Assembly: GCF_008831285.2 (NCBI RefSeq)
Contig: NC_045139.1
Coordinates: forward strand, 35,187,706-35,251,705
Reading direction: 5' to 3'
Length of the DNA stretch: 64,000 nucleotides
From: Nymphaea colorata
Taxonomy: Eukaryota; Streptophyta; Magnoliopsida; Nymphaeales; Nymphaeaceae
Shown here one piece after another: positions 55,316-64,000 of this stretch. Positions within the stretch are counted from its first letter, which is position 1, and every line of letters begins with the position of its first letter. The translations under genes were made by a program, and so were the position numbers. The notes beneath the pieces are model-generated. The model searched no databases. It was not told the DNA's origin and saw nothing but the letters and a program-made list of their open reading frames with translations.

Positions 55316-55508
55316 CAGGGGCAAAGCCAAGGGGGACGGCAAGGGCCCTGGCCACCTCGCAATTTTTTTAAAAAATATATATATATAAATTTTGAAAAAT
55401 TTTATGTATCCTATGTAAAAATTTTAAAAAATGATATTTTGGCCTTTATCAAAATTTTAAAACTATAATTGGGTTCCATCTCATGAAAAATTCTTAGATT
55501 TGCCCCTG
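55316..55508. mobile_element. hAT-type miniature element, family A (best-preserved copy)
   Basis: 193 bp bounded by perfect 10-bp inverted ends CAGGGGCAAA and TTTGCCCCTG. It is flanked by exact 8-bp duplications CATCTGAT (55,308-55,315 and 55,509-55,516). It contains GGGCCCTGGCCACC and an AT-rich core and has no coding capacity. The terminus CAGGGGCA resembles the right end of the hAT element at 25,445 (inward CAGGGGCAGAGG), so that family could have mobilised it. Confidence 0.9.
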
Positions 55509-55539
55509 CATCTGATGCTGGGATGAAGTCACTGTCTAT

Positions 55540-55960
55540 TCAACATGAATGCAATTTCTTATCCAGCTGGAAACCAATTGATCTTAATCCTCACCTACTT
55601 ACCTTTCAGTGAGTCAATGGATGGTGGAAAAATGAGGCCAACAATTTTTTTTTCCTTTTTGTTTGTTCACATTCATCCGACCTTTTCTATGGCCGGATAT
55701 CTTCCAGCCACCCACCGGCCGAAAAATGGGCCAACTAGCGTGGAGAACACCCACAGTAGCTGGCCCATTTCCGGGCCATACGGGCGGGGGAATAATGTAC
55801 TCCATTTTATTTACTAGTTTTTTTGGGTTTTGATTTCTTATCGCTTCCAAACACTATGAAAACCGTGTTCTCCGTTTTCCAAAAACTTGATTTCTGTTGG
55901 GTTGATTCTACAATTCATAAAACCACGTTTTATCCTCACTTTGCAAACATGGCATTTATT
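55540..55960. repeat. GGCCAACTAGCGGGG repeat unit, copy 3
   Basis: Hairpin arms are GCCGAAAAATGGGCCA and TGGCCCATTTCCGGGC, with the GGGCCA/TGGCCC core kept. Downstream TTGATTTCTTATCGCTTCCAAACAC is shared with copies 0 and 2. Confidence 0.75.
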
Positions 55961-55974
55961 TCACTCCTATGTAG

Positions 55975-56310
55975 GGATGTATAACGGGTCGAGACAACTG
56001 GGGGATTCACTCGAACATGCCACTGTAAGCTCCATTCCAGGAGTTCTACTTGAGTTAAAACTCGGGTTATAAACAAATTGAGATTGAATTATACGATATC
56101 GGCTCGTTTAAACTTGGCTCCGCTCATATCTTCCCAATTTGTTAATCTTCAAGGGCATGTCGGTGAATTTTTTATGAATTAACACAGTTCTTGTGTGGTT
56201 GTTATTTTTATTTGAAGTCTCAAGTGAGACTAGCTTATACAAGTCGAACTCGGACTTGCCTCGTAAAGCTTAACTCAAGGTTCGAGCCAGTGACTCAAAC
56301 CGGAGCTCAA
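55975..56310. repeat. CTCGAGCTTGAGTT dispersed repeat, copy 3
   Basis: Starts TAGGGATGTATAACGGGTCGAG and ends near AGGTTCGAGCCAGTGAC. Aligned with copy 2. Confidence 0.6.
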
Positions 56311-57604
56311 ACTCGTGTCCTCTGCCAAATTGAACTTTAGCATTGGTTCCTTTAGTTGGTTTTATGAGACAAATTACAGTTTATTTTAAGCGTAAAAATT
56401 TCCATTCGAAAAAGCAACATGTCCACGTGAAATGGATTGCGACAAGCAAAATCATTTTTTCTTCCGCAAAAAGGCAAAAGATGATGAGATTGTAAGATTC
56501 TTCTACGTGGTAAGCGGATCACCCTCACATTCAACTCCAATAGAAGCATTTGTTTAGAGAAGCGTCCAAACTTTAAAGTTGTTAAGCATTAGCTTTTTCT
56601 TTTTTGGAGTTCTTTGAAGTCCATTTACATTGTGAAAATTTAAAAATTTTCTGGAGATATTATTTTATTTTTGGACAGAAACACTGACAAATGCTTAATT
56701 TTAATTATTATGTGACACTGATTTTTTTTTTTCAAATAAAAACGAATCACCCAAGCTGCAACCAATTTGTCTATCTTCTTGTCCATTTCTATTATGCATG
56801 ACATGCATGGGCCATCAACCTCCCTCTCAAGTTTGGAAAATTTAAATTTTACCTGTCAAAACTTTTCAAAGTCTAATTTAGTTCAACCCTTATACAAGTT
56901 TTGAAAAGGTATGGGTTGTTTTTCATTAATTTTTTTTAAATTGTTCATTAGTAATTACAGGACTCTTATACTTTTTAATATAAAATCCTGGCTTCGCCCC
57001 TACCCATAAGCCATGTGCCAAACCTGGTTTTGGGTTGAGCCGACGGATCTATCGGGCCGCCATATTTAACTCACTTGGCTTGTCTCTGGGTGCCCAACTG
57101 GCAGAAAGCTGCCGTTGATAGTAAAAAGTAAGAGCTCTTTTCATTTATGAAAAGAAAAAAGAAAGACAAAACCATCCAAGACAAAATGTCATTCACACAG
57201 TCAAATTAACTAAGTCAACTAAGTCGACGAATTAATTTGTTGACCTAATGATCCGGTCATCTGCCGATCTGAGTCCGACTCATGGATTTGCCAGCTATAA
57301 CTAGCATGACAATGTATGAACTGTTGTTTTCGAAAATGAATTTTTGCAAATGTGCATTGAAAGGGATTTTCGCCAAATTTATCTCACTTACAGGCAATTG
57401 ACAAGCTTCTGCCTTGTTGTATTAGAAAAATCAGGGTCTTTTTTAGTTTAGGGCTTGTGCACATTTTGGGAAAAGAAAATGATTCCTACCTAAGAAATTT
57501 GACCTCAAGGCGAGACAAAAAGATTTGGGCACTCCCAATGAAGGCAAATAATTGTAAATTGGCAAAGTCATGCATGAGTTTTGAAAGAGATAAGGGTGTG
57601 CTTG

Positions 57605-57780
57605 TTTCACCATAGATCTTAGATCCACGGATTTAATGTCAGACTGATCTTAAATCCATAGTTTTTCACATATAACGTGGATTTAAGATTCTCAATTTGT
57701 TTAAACTGAAGATATTTCAAAACACACATTTTCATGCAGCCTCGAATGTCATATCCCAAACTATCAAACACAACTTTAAA
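57605..57780. repeat. dispersed GGATTT/GATCTCAAATC repeat, copy 7
   Basis: Contains ATAGATCTTAGATCCACGG, CTGATCTTAAATCCATAG and the ending CAAACTATCAAACACAAC. A private insertion relative to 43,560 in block A. Confidence 0.45.
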
Positions 57781-58299
57781 GTAAAACAGATCATCCCCTA
57801 AAAGAATTATATGCAATAGTTTTCCACTTTGATAAAGATTCACATGTTGTGAGATAGCCCATTGTTCAAAGAACCTTAGTTGTCAATCGGAGAAAAGGAC
57901 CGTCAACAAGGAGAAAAGGACCGTCAACAAGCGTATTCTAAACGTCATGTACATCTTGAAGTTGCTTGACGATAGCGTCATGTGAGAAACATGTGAAGTA
58001 TATGAATAATGAAAGCTTAGTAAGGGCACTCGACCACGCTGCCACAAGACAAATGATCCTCTGGGTAAAGAAAAACAAGATCCAATATTATAATTGTTTC
58101 TGAGGCAAATTTTTCAAAAGAGAATTTGAAATATCTAGACTTTTTAGGAACACGTCCGAGTCAAATAGCGATGATTTGACTATTAATAAAAAAAATTTGG
58201 GGATTCTGTTTATAGATTTTTACTCTTTTCCAATAAAAGTTTTGAAAAATTCAATTTGTATTCTAAATTTATTAAGAGTCAAGGCTGCCTGTGGCCACC

Positions 58300-59532
58300 A
58301 TTTGCTCTTCACTGGGTACAGGCAGGTGACAAGCAAGACGACGGTGTGAGAAGTGCAATAAATCCAGGAGCCTTCACCCTTTCTCACATTTTGAAAAAAA
58401 AAAATTATGTTTATATTTTTAATAAATTTTAATTTGGTATATGTAAAAATTCTAAAAAAATATTGTTTGGTCCTTATACAAATTTCAGAAATACTATTCA
58501 GCCCTTCTTAAAAGAAATTTCTAGCTCCGCCCGGCCTAACTCTATGGTCATGAACCCTGAGCTCAATTTTTCACCCAAGATTTATCTCAAATCCCAAATC
58601 TACTTTTTAAAGAAAGCTTTTTTCTGGAAAAAGTTTCTCTAGTAAAACATGTTCATTCACAGGAGTATAGGCTTTAGTCGAAGAAGGTCATGTCAGAGAT
58701 GTATGATCATGGTCGTAGATTGAGGTACCCAAAAAATTCAACCACATGAGAATGTGGTACTTGAGTTCTTCTTGTAGTGGCAACCTTTCTTTCTTATGCA
58801 AAAGCCATGGCAGATCCGGAGCTGAAAGACAGTATTTCAAAAATTTTTACACTTTAAAAGGGCATGAATATAAAGGAATAAGCAAATTGCTCAAGCACCC
58901 ACATGAAAATAAAAGAAAGTTGCTCACAGCAGCCCACATTTTACCTGCACAGCTATGTCACTTGAGTGTGGGGTGCGAGTGCCGGTGCAGGTGCAGACAC
59001 AGATGACCGCACGGCACATCCGTATATGGCACTGCTTTCAAATGATAATCACCAAAACTGTAGACGAATATAGGTTTGAACACTATCCGGGAGGTCTGAG
59101 TGTCTCTCTTTTAGGTAGTGTATCTTTTCTACGTGGCGGATTGTTAACCTCTTATTCACCGAAAATGAATATAAGTTTAAACACTTTTTTTAATTATACA
59201 TGAGGGCCTAAAAAGTCTTATCTTTTTTAGTTGTAAGGGGCACAAGTATTCTTCTATTTTCATATTTTGATGTTTATGTGACACATAATCAACACAAATT
59301 TTGCGTGATATAGAAAGTACAAATTACGTATTTTATTATTGCCCAAACAAGCATGTGAATGACGACACGTTCTTTTATTTTTATTTGAATTTGTTATAAC
59401 CATGTCAATCACATGATCTACTAGCGTTGTTGTTTTCTTCCTAAACAAATATAAACTTCCTTTGAGTCACACATATGTCCATAATAATAGTGAGATGCAT
59501 AAGTATAGCTGGCGGAGCTGACAGGTTGGTAC
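58300..59532. other. copy B noncoding sequence
   Basis: Contains a degraded AT-rich family A-like core (58,390-58,550) matched by 53,010-53,150, and CGAGTGCCGGTGCAGGTGCAG words shared with 54,850. No gene is seen. Confidence 0.5.
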
Positions 59533-59722
59533 AAGTCTAATAGTTAGTTCAATTCTTGTGAGTGCTACTTTTCTAAAATGCAAATGGTAAATCTGTTGCA
59601 CTCTAGTTTATGAGTGTTCGGCTTTACAAGCCTAATCGTTAGTTCAATTCTTGTGAGTATTACTCTTTTAAAATGCAAATAGTGAATGTGTTGCACTTTA
59701 GTTGACGGGTGTTCAGCCTTCC
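59533..59722. repeat. 95-bp tandem duplication (2 units), possibly tRNA-derived
   Basis: Units 59,533-59,627 and 59,628-59,722 both contain TTAGTTCAATTCTTGTGAGT, a B-box-like word, and AAAATGCAAAT. They differ at roughly 15 positions. Only one related stretch lies at the collinear site near 45,490. Confidence 0.8.
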
Positions 59723-60165
59723 ATGCAGATCCCAAAGTATTCCTAAACCTTGGGAGCAAGAAAAAGAGGTGAGGAGAGTTTGGAAATCTCCACAACATAT
59801 CCATAATGAGTAAACCTAACCGTACCCAATCCAAAACGGGTTGCCCCTGGGCCATAAAATCGGACTTGGGGCAGGCTGGCTTGACCCGATAACATATATT
59901 TTAAATTATATTTATTATATATTTACATATTTTTTCATTGCAATTATTTATAAATATATACCAAATTAATATATTTTATATATTATTTATTATATCTGGG
60001 TTGAGCTTGGGCCCGGGCCGCTAGCACAAGCCAGCCCACTGAGTGCATTTTCAATTTATGACAAGTAATAAAAATACTCATTTGGTTCAAAACAAGTGTT
60101 ATTTATGTTGAATAAAAATTAACATGCTAAACGTGAAACAAAACCATAGCGAATAATCTGATTAT

Positions 60166-60313
60166 ATATATATATATATATATTGGAAATGGTTTTGGGG
60201 AAAGCGTTTGATTGATGCCAGGCAAAATATCAAAATCTAAACGTGCCAGAGGCCTTTAGGTCGTCTATGCAATCCTTAATCCACATGGAGAATCTTAAAG
60301 CACGGCCCAAATG

Positions 60314-60350
<37 letters not shown>
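60166..60350. repeat. two (TA)n microsatellites
   Basis: Alternating TA tracts at about 60,166-60,182 and 60,316-60,350. Confidence 0.92.
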
Positions 60351-60351
<1 letters not shown>

Positions 60352-60892
60352 TAAAAAAGGGCACTACTTATTTAATTTTTAAATTTTAAGAGGCACTTGT
60401 ATATAAATAAATAAAAATTGGGGTTGTAACACATCTTAATAGGGGGGCGGTGTGGGCAATGGCACGCACTGCCTCCGCAAATGATGGAGAAGAAGGGTGC
60501 ATGAAAATCCTCATAAAAGAAAATTTCAAGGATGCTTCTGGCAGCACCTACACCCAATTACAAAAAAGGTTTTTATTTTTTTCATGAAACATAAAAGAAT
60601 TTTGTTCATCTAATCTTTATAGATAAGATGTACATGCATTTTTTAATTTAAAAAAAAAATTGATCATGTAATTATAATTAGCACCTATGGTAATGCCATG
60701 GCTAAAGATCTTGGGCACCACGCACGGTCGGACTCACCACAATGGCAGAACTAAACCATGTGACGAGTTCAAAAAATGCGGATTTCGGTCCCTTCGTGGC
60801 CGCAGAAATTGCTTTAATTACACATTAAGACCTTAGTCAATTTTATTTATCTATAAGTGCCCCTTCAAGTTTTTCTTGGACACTTGTAAGCA

Positions 60893-61072
60893 GTGGCAAG
60901 TGGCAAGGCCAGAATTTTTTTTTTTAGAAAGATATCCATTCACAATCATATCCGGTAGGGCATTTATATATATGACATTGCAAACATTTGAATATGTTAA
61001 TATAAAAACGAAGAAATATTAAGGGGCTGGTGGTGTCGGCAGTTGCCTACATCGTAGCTGCGCCTAGCCTTT
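60893..61072. mobile_element. hAT-type miniature element, family B relic
   Basis: Starts CAGTGGCAAGTGGCAAGGCCAG and ends near GTAGCTGCGCCTAGCC, about 180 bp. Shares its left end with 44,914 and its interior (AATATAAAAACGAAGAAATATT, GGGGCTGGTGG) with 34,960-35,040. Confidence 0.5.
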
Positions 61073-62269
61073 TGTAAATATATGTTTTGGCTATCAACCC
61101 TTTATTTTGAGATCGTCCATGAGTGTTTCATGAATCAATTAAAACTTAATAATAAAAAAATTACAAAACAAATCAATTCTCAACTTTGAAAAGCTGACAT
61201 ACAAATAGGCACTTTTTCGGAGAAAATTCTGAAAGAGTTTGCAGCTAATAGGAAATATTAATTTTGGCATAAAAATGACCAATGTAATCCGTCTGGAGAA
61301 AAAAAAAAAATCTTTCGTCTGTGAAGAAATGAGTGGTCCTTTAAAAGGAGTATTTTCTTAAGCAATTTATATCAAAAACTTTATACCTATCCCAAAACCA
61401 ATTTTTGGAAGTAAAAAAATAGTTTTACTTCAAAAATGCCATTTTAAGCATCTTTGGTGACTATATTAAAAATGGGTTTTACCAAAACTCATTTTTGGAA
61501 AAATTTGATTTTCCAAAGAGAGTGAATTATTACCTGGCACCTCAGGTTATTGAAAAAAAAAAAAAGAAAGTTTTGGTCATATTACCCAAATTCACAAACT
61601 AGTTTTCCGAAACTGATTAGAAACCAATTTTGTACGAAGCTAATTTTCACGAAACCATTTTTTTTTAGTGTGTTATTCAAAAAATACCTTATTGTTTTCT
61701 CTTATCAACGCTCTTTGAAGGTTCGTTTGAAAATTTAGATGGATATCACGACTTTTACAGTTGAACAGTGATTTGTTATTTGCTCAAATATTTTAGGTGC
61801 CCTTTTGTGATTTTTTTAATAAAAAACATTATGAAATCAAGTATTTAAACACAAAAAACTCAGAAATTTTTCATGATTGCCCACATCCAAAAAGTTGGAC
61901 TAGAGAACCAGAAATCGTGACTGGTAAAGATTTCCAGTGCTGTCTAAATTGTAAGGTGGCCGTTTTCACAAGCATCATTTCATTGTTTTAAGGGTTATTT
62001 TCTTTCTTGCGAAAAGGTGAATTTTAACTTTTTTTTTTATTTTTATCTTTATAAAAAGCGTTTTTACTCTATTAACTTTTTTAATATAGAAAACTCCAAC
62101 ACTCTCTCTGGGTTACGAGCCCATTCACATCCACTTGATTAAGAAGTTGAGCCTAACATTTTTTGAAGGATTCAATGTCCGCAAAGGAGTATTCTTTAAT
62201 GTAACCGACATTTCTCGTTCCTTAAGTTAGACAATTCTGTCAAACTATTTCTGCATAGAACAATGTGTG

Positions 62270-63120
62270 TTCTTGTTTCTCACGTGAAGAATTGGTCGAA
62301 TTTGGTCCACCCACTTGATATTGTATGCCCTCTAGACTGGCACAAATCCCAAAGGGGTTGGTGCAATAGTCGGAGTAGGGGTTGGAGCAGGGGTTGATAG
62401 GCGACCAGTTTTTGTTTTGTTCTTTCGTGGTGTCAATCCTCTGTACTACAAATGAGGAGACACCGATATGCAAATAGTGCATAGCGGGAACACTTGTTCG
62501 AGACACTAAAACAACTCTAGACCGAGCTAAAGGGGAAAGGCGGGTGGCAGCCAAAGCCTTCACTTGAGTAGTGTGATCAGTCTCTTGCTCACCCGAAGCA
62601 ATAAAAGGAATGGTCTCAGCTGGAGTCGACTCTAAAATTCAAGAGTTGCTAGGCTCAAACATGAGCAGGAGTCTAAGAAAATAACACTTATAAGAATCAA
62701 ACCGACGATGCTCTGTCTATGTGCCCGTTTGATCTACCAGCTATGCTACGTTCCTTAAGGCAAGAATATAAGAATCAAACCGACGATGCTTTGTCTATGT
62801 GCCCGTTTGATCGACCAGCTATGCTACGTTCCTTAAGACAAGAAAGTACCACGAGACACATGTTTGATTTGGTTGTTTGTGGAACAATGCAATTCCTTCT
62901 CAATGTCATACCGTATACTATGCATGCAGGCTTACATCATTAAAAGTACAGTGTTTATTTGTTTGGATGAAATATCTGGGACATGGGTTTTAAGCAGTGG
63001 CTCAATCGTGTAGTTGGGGGGAACTAACATATTAACTCTTTACATTAATCGAGGAGTACCAATACATAATCATCAATATGTAAATAAGATAACTTTTGTG
63101 GATCAATGTGGGCAACTGCC
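62270..63120. other. insertion in copy B of about 0.85 kb
   Basis: Block A is continuous from TTTCTGCATGCAACAACT to CTTCACAAGCCCACACC (47,420-47,455). Copy B instead carries about 850 extra bases between TTTCTGCATAGAACAATG and GGGCAACTGCCCACACC. The insertion holds the tRNA-like tandem repeat below. No terminal repeats or coding domain were recognised. Confidence 0.6.
62691..62846 (-). repeat. 78-bp tandem duplication carrying tRNA-like Pol III boxes
   Basis: Two units (62,691-62,768 and 62,769-62,846) differ at three or so positions. Each, on the minus strand, contains an A box (unit at 62,691: TAGCATAGCTGG, a perfect match to TRGCNNAGYNGG) and, about 35 nt later, GGTTTGATTCTTAT, a near B box. 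The spacing is tRNA-like. No complete cloverleaf is apparent, so a SINE head or a tandemly duplicated tRNA pseudogene is likeliest. Confidence 0.6.
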
Positions 63121-63440
63121 CACACCTAATTCCGCCCCTGGTTTAAAGATATGTCGTCTCATTTTAAGTGGCCAAAAAACGAACACGTCTATGCTCGTCT
63201 ATGTACACATGGTCCATATGTTCATACTTGGTAATTAATCTCGAGAATGTCCTGTTTCTTGTCTCAGTTGCTCAAGATCTTGTGTATGAAAAGTACTTAT
63301 TCCCGAATAATTTACCTTGTTTGCTTTGTCGTTAAGGTCTTACCAGAATACACTCTAGACTTTTCGGATGTAAGGAAAAACGACAAGAAAATAATCACGA
63401 GCGATCTCTTGGTCACCAACTTGTTAACAAAATATACTTT

Positions 63441-64000
63441 GATAAACTTTCATTGATAATTTTAGCGGGAGCCTTGATTTTTTTCAGGGGCAGGTCAAAC
63501 AGTCCAATCTCAAATTCGATGTAGGGTCAAACTGAACCCGAATCTAAAAAATGTATTTCACAACTAAATTCTTTTAATTTTTTTAATATATACATTTTTT
63601 TTCAATTAATTGAGGTGGAACCATGGCCTAGTGCCCCCCTCCCCCTGAATAATTTGATGATGTTATTGGATATGCTTTATGTTGGGTGAATAACACTTCA
63701 TCATACCACCCAAGCCTCTTTTCCGTGTTTGGAGGTGATACCTCTGGTATGCAAACTTTGTATGGTTATTGTTGGTGTATATTCAAAGTATATTTAATAT
63801 AAAAAAAATTCAAGCTAATATATAAAACCACTTTTTTGGAATAATTAATTTTGATTTCTTTGAGACCTCCTTGCCAGGCCCACCTATGCTTTTTTTCAAG
63901 AGTTGTGCTGTTCATGATAATATGCTACGGAGTAATTAATACATATGATCAGTGTTCAACCAAGACAAATAAAGCTTGGTTGGGCTGGGTCACACCTTGT
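63441..64000. other. intergenic, nothing firmly identified
   Basis: AT-rich sequence beyond the duplicated segment. GGGGCAGGTCAAACAGTCC at 63,489 and CATGGCCTAGTGCCCCCC at 63,622 may be remnants of hAT-type elements. Confidence 0.4.

Larger units (their letters stand above)
50435..58300. repeat. internal tandem expansion of copy B (three units)
   Basis: TTTGTTAAAAATAATTAAAT, followed by CACTAAAGAAAT-like and TGTGAAGGATAATAAAAAA words, begins units near 50,440, 53,473 and 55,148. Each unit runs in the same order through a family A miniature element, the GGCCAACTAGCGGGG unit, and (in units 2 and 3) a CTCGAG-type repeat and the TTCTTCTACGTGGTAA segment. Spacings of about 3.0 and 1.7 kb reflect differing internal losses. 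Confidence 0.7.
49700..63440. repeat. segmental duplication, copy B
   Basis: Collinear with 33,800-47,765. It lacks the young copia element and the 34,655 miniature element. It is lengthened by internal tandem duplication (units starting near 50,435, 53,460 and 55,135) and by an insertion of about 0.85 kb near 62,270-63,120. No gene in it is supported. Confidence 0.8.

Noticed and set aside
62691-62846. Frame of 74 residues across the 78-bp repeat
   Set aside because: The repeated peptide is a by-product of the tRNA-like tandem duplication.
1-64000. CRISPR arrays, bacterial operons or other prokaryotic systems
   Set aside because: All structure is eukaryotic transposon, microsatellite and snoRNA type; no spaced identical repeats or Shine-Dalgarno-led genes.

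Overview
The window looks like plant nuclear DNA, most likely from an angiosperm. It is AT-rich and dense with microsatellites. It carries plant-type Ty1/copia retrotransposons primed by initiator tRNA-Met, an RT-type LINE, a plant hAT element with a TTF/ZMYM1-like transposase, many hAT-type miniature elements, and a C/D snoRNA behind a telo-box promoter. I cannot name the species. I see no intact host protein-coding gene: every substantial reading frame belongs to a transposable element or a remnant of one.

Layout. 1-12.9 kb is intergenic sequence with old dispersed repeats, tRNA-derived relics, a decayed LINE fragment (8.64-9.37 kb) and an unidentified minus-strand coding remnant (8.04-8.46 kb). 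13.04-27.56 kb is a three-level nest. A dead plus-strand LINE is split by a minus-strand copia element (16,576-27,285), which is itself split by a plus-strand hAT transposon (20,067-25,445). Each of the two insertions has recognisable termini and a target-site duplication. 29.2-29.8 kb holds the only likely functional host locus: a TATA plus telo-box promoter, a C/D box snoRNA with an exact 12-nt guide for a universal 18S rRNA segment (U36/snR47 type), and a second weaker C/D candidate 170 bp further on.

33.8-47.8 kb and 49.7-63.5 kb are collinear diverged copies of one long segment, offset by about 15.7-15.8 kb. The first copy was hit by a young copia element (38,057-43,248; 489-bp LTRs differing at 5 sites). 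The second copy was expanded by internal tandem duplication. A tandem TRIM-like array (three short LTRs) lies between them. hAT-type miniature elements, one with perfect termini and an exact 8-bp duplication, are scattered through both copies.

Relative age. LTR divergence is about 10% for the nested copia element and about 1% for the 38-43 kb element, so the region has been colonised repeatedly. The younger copia is disabled by only one 1-bp frameshift and two nonsense codons, and all its catalytic motifs are otherwise present. Counts and alignments were made by eye and should be recomputed.
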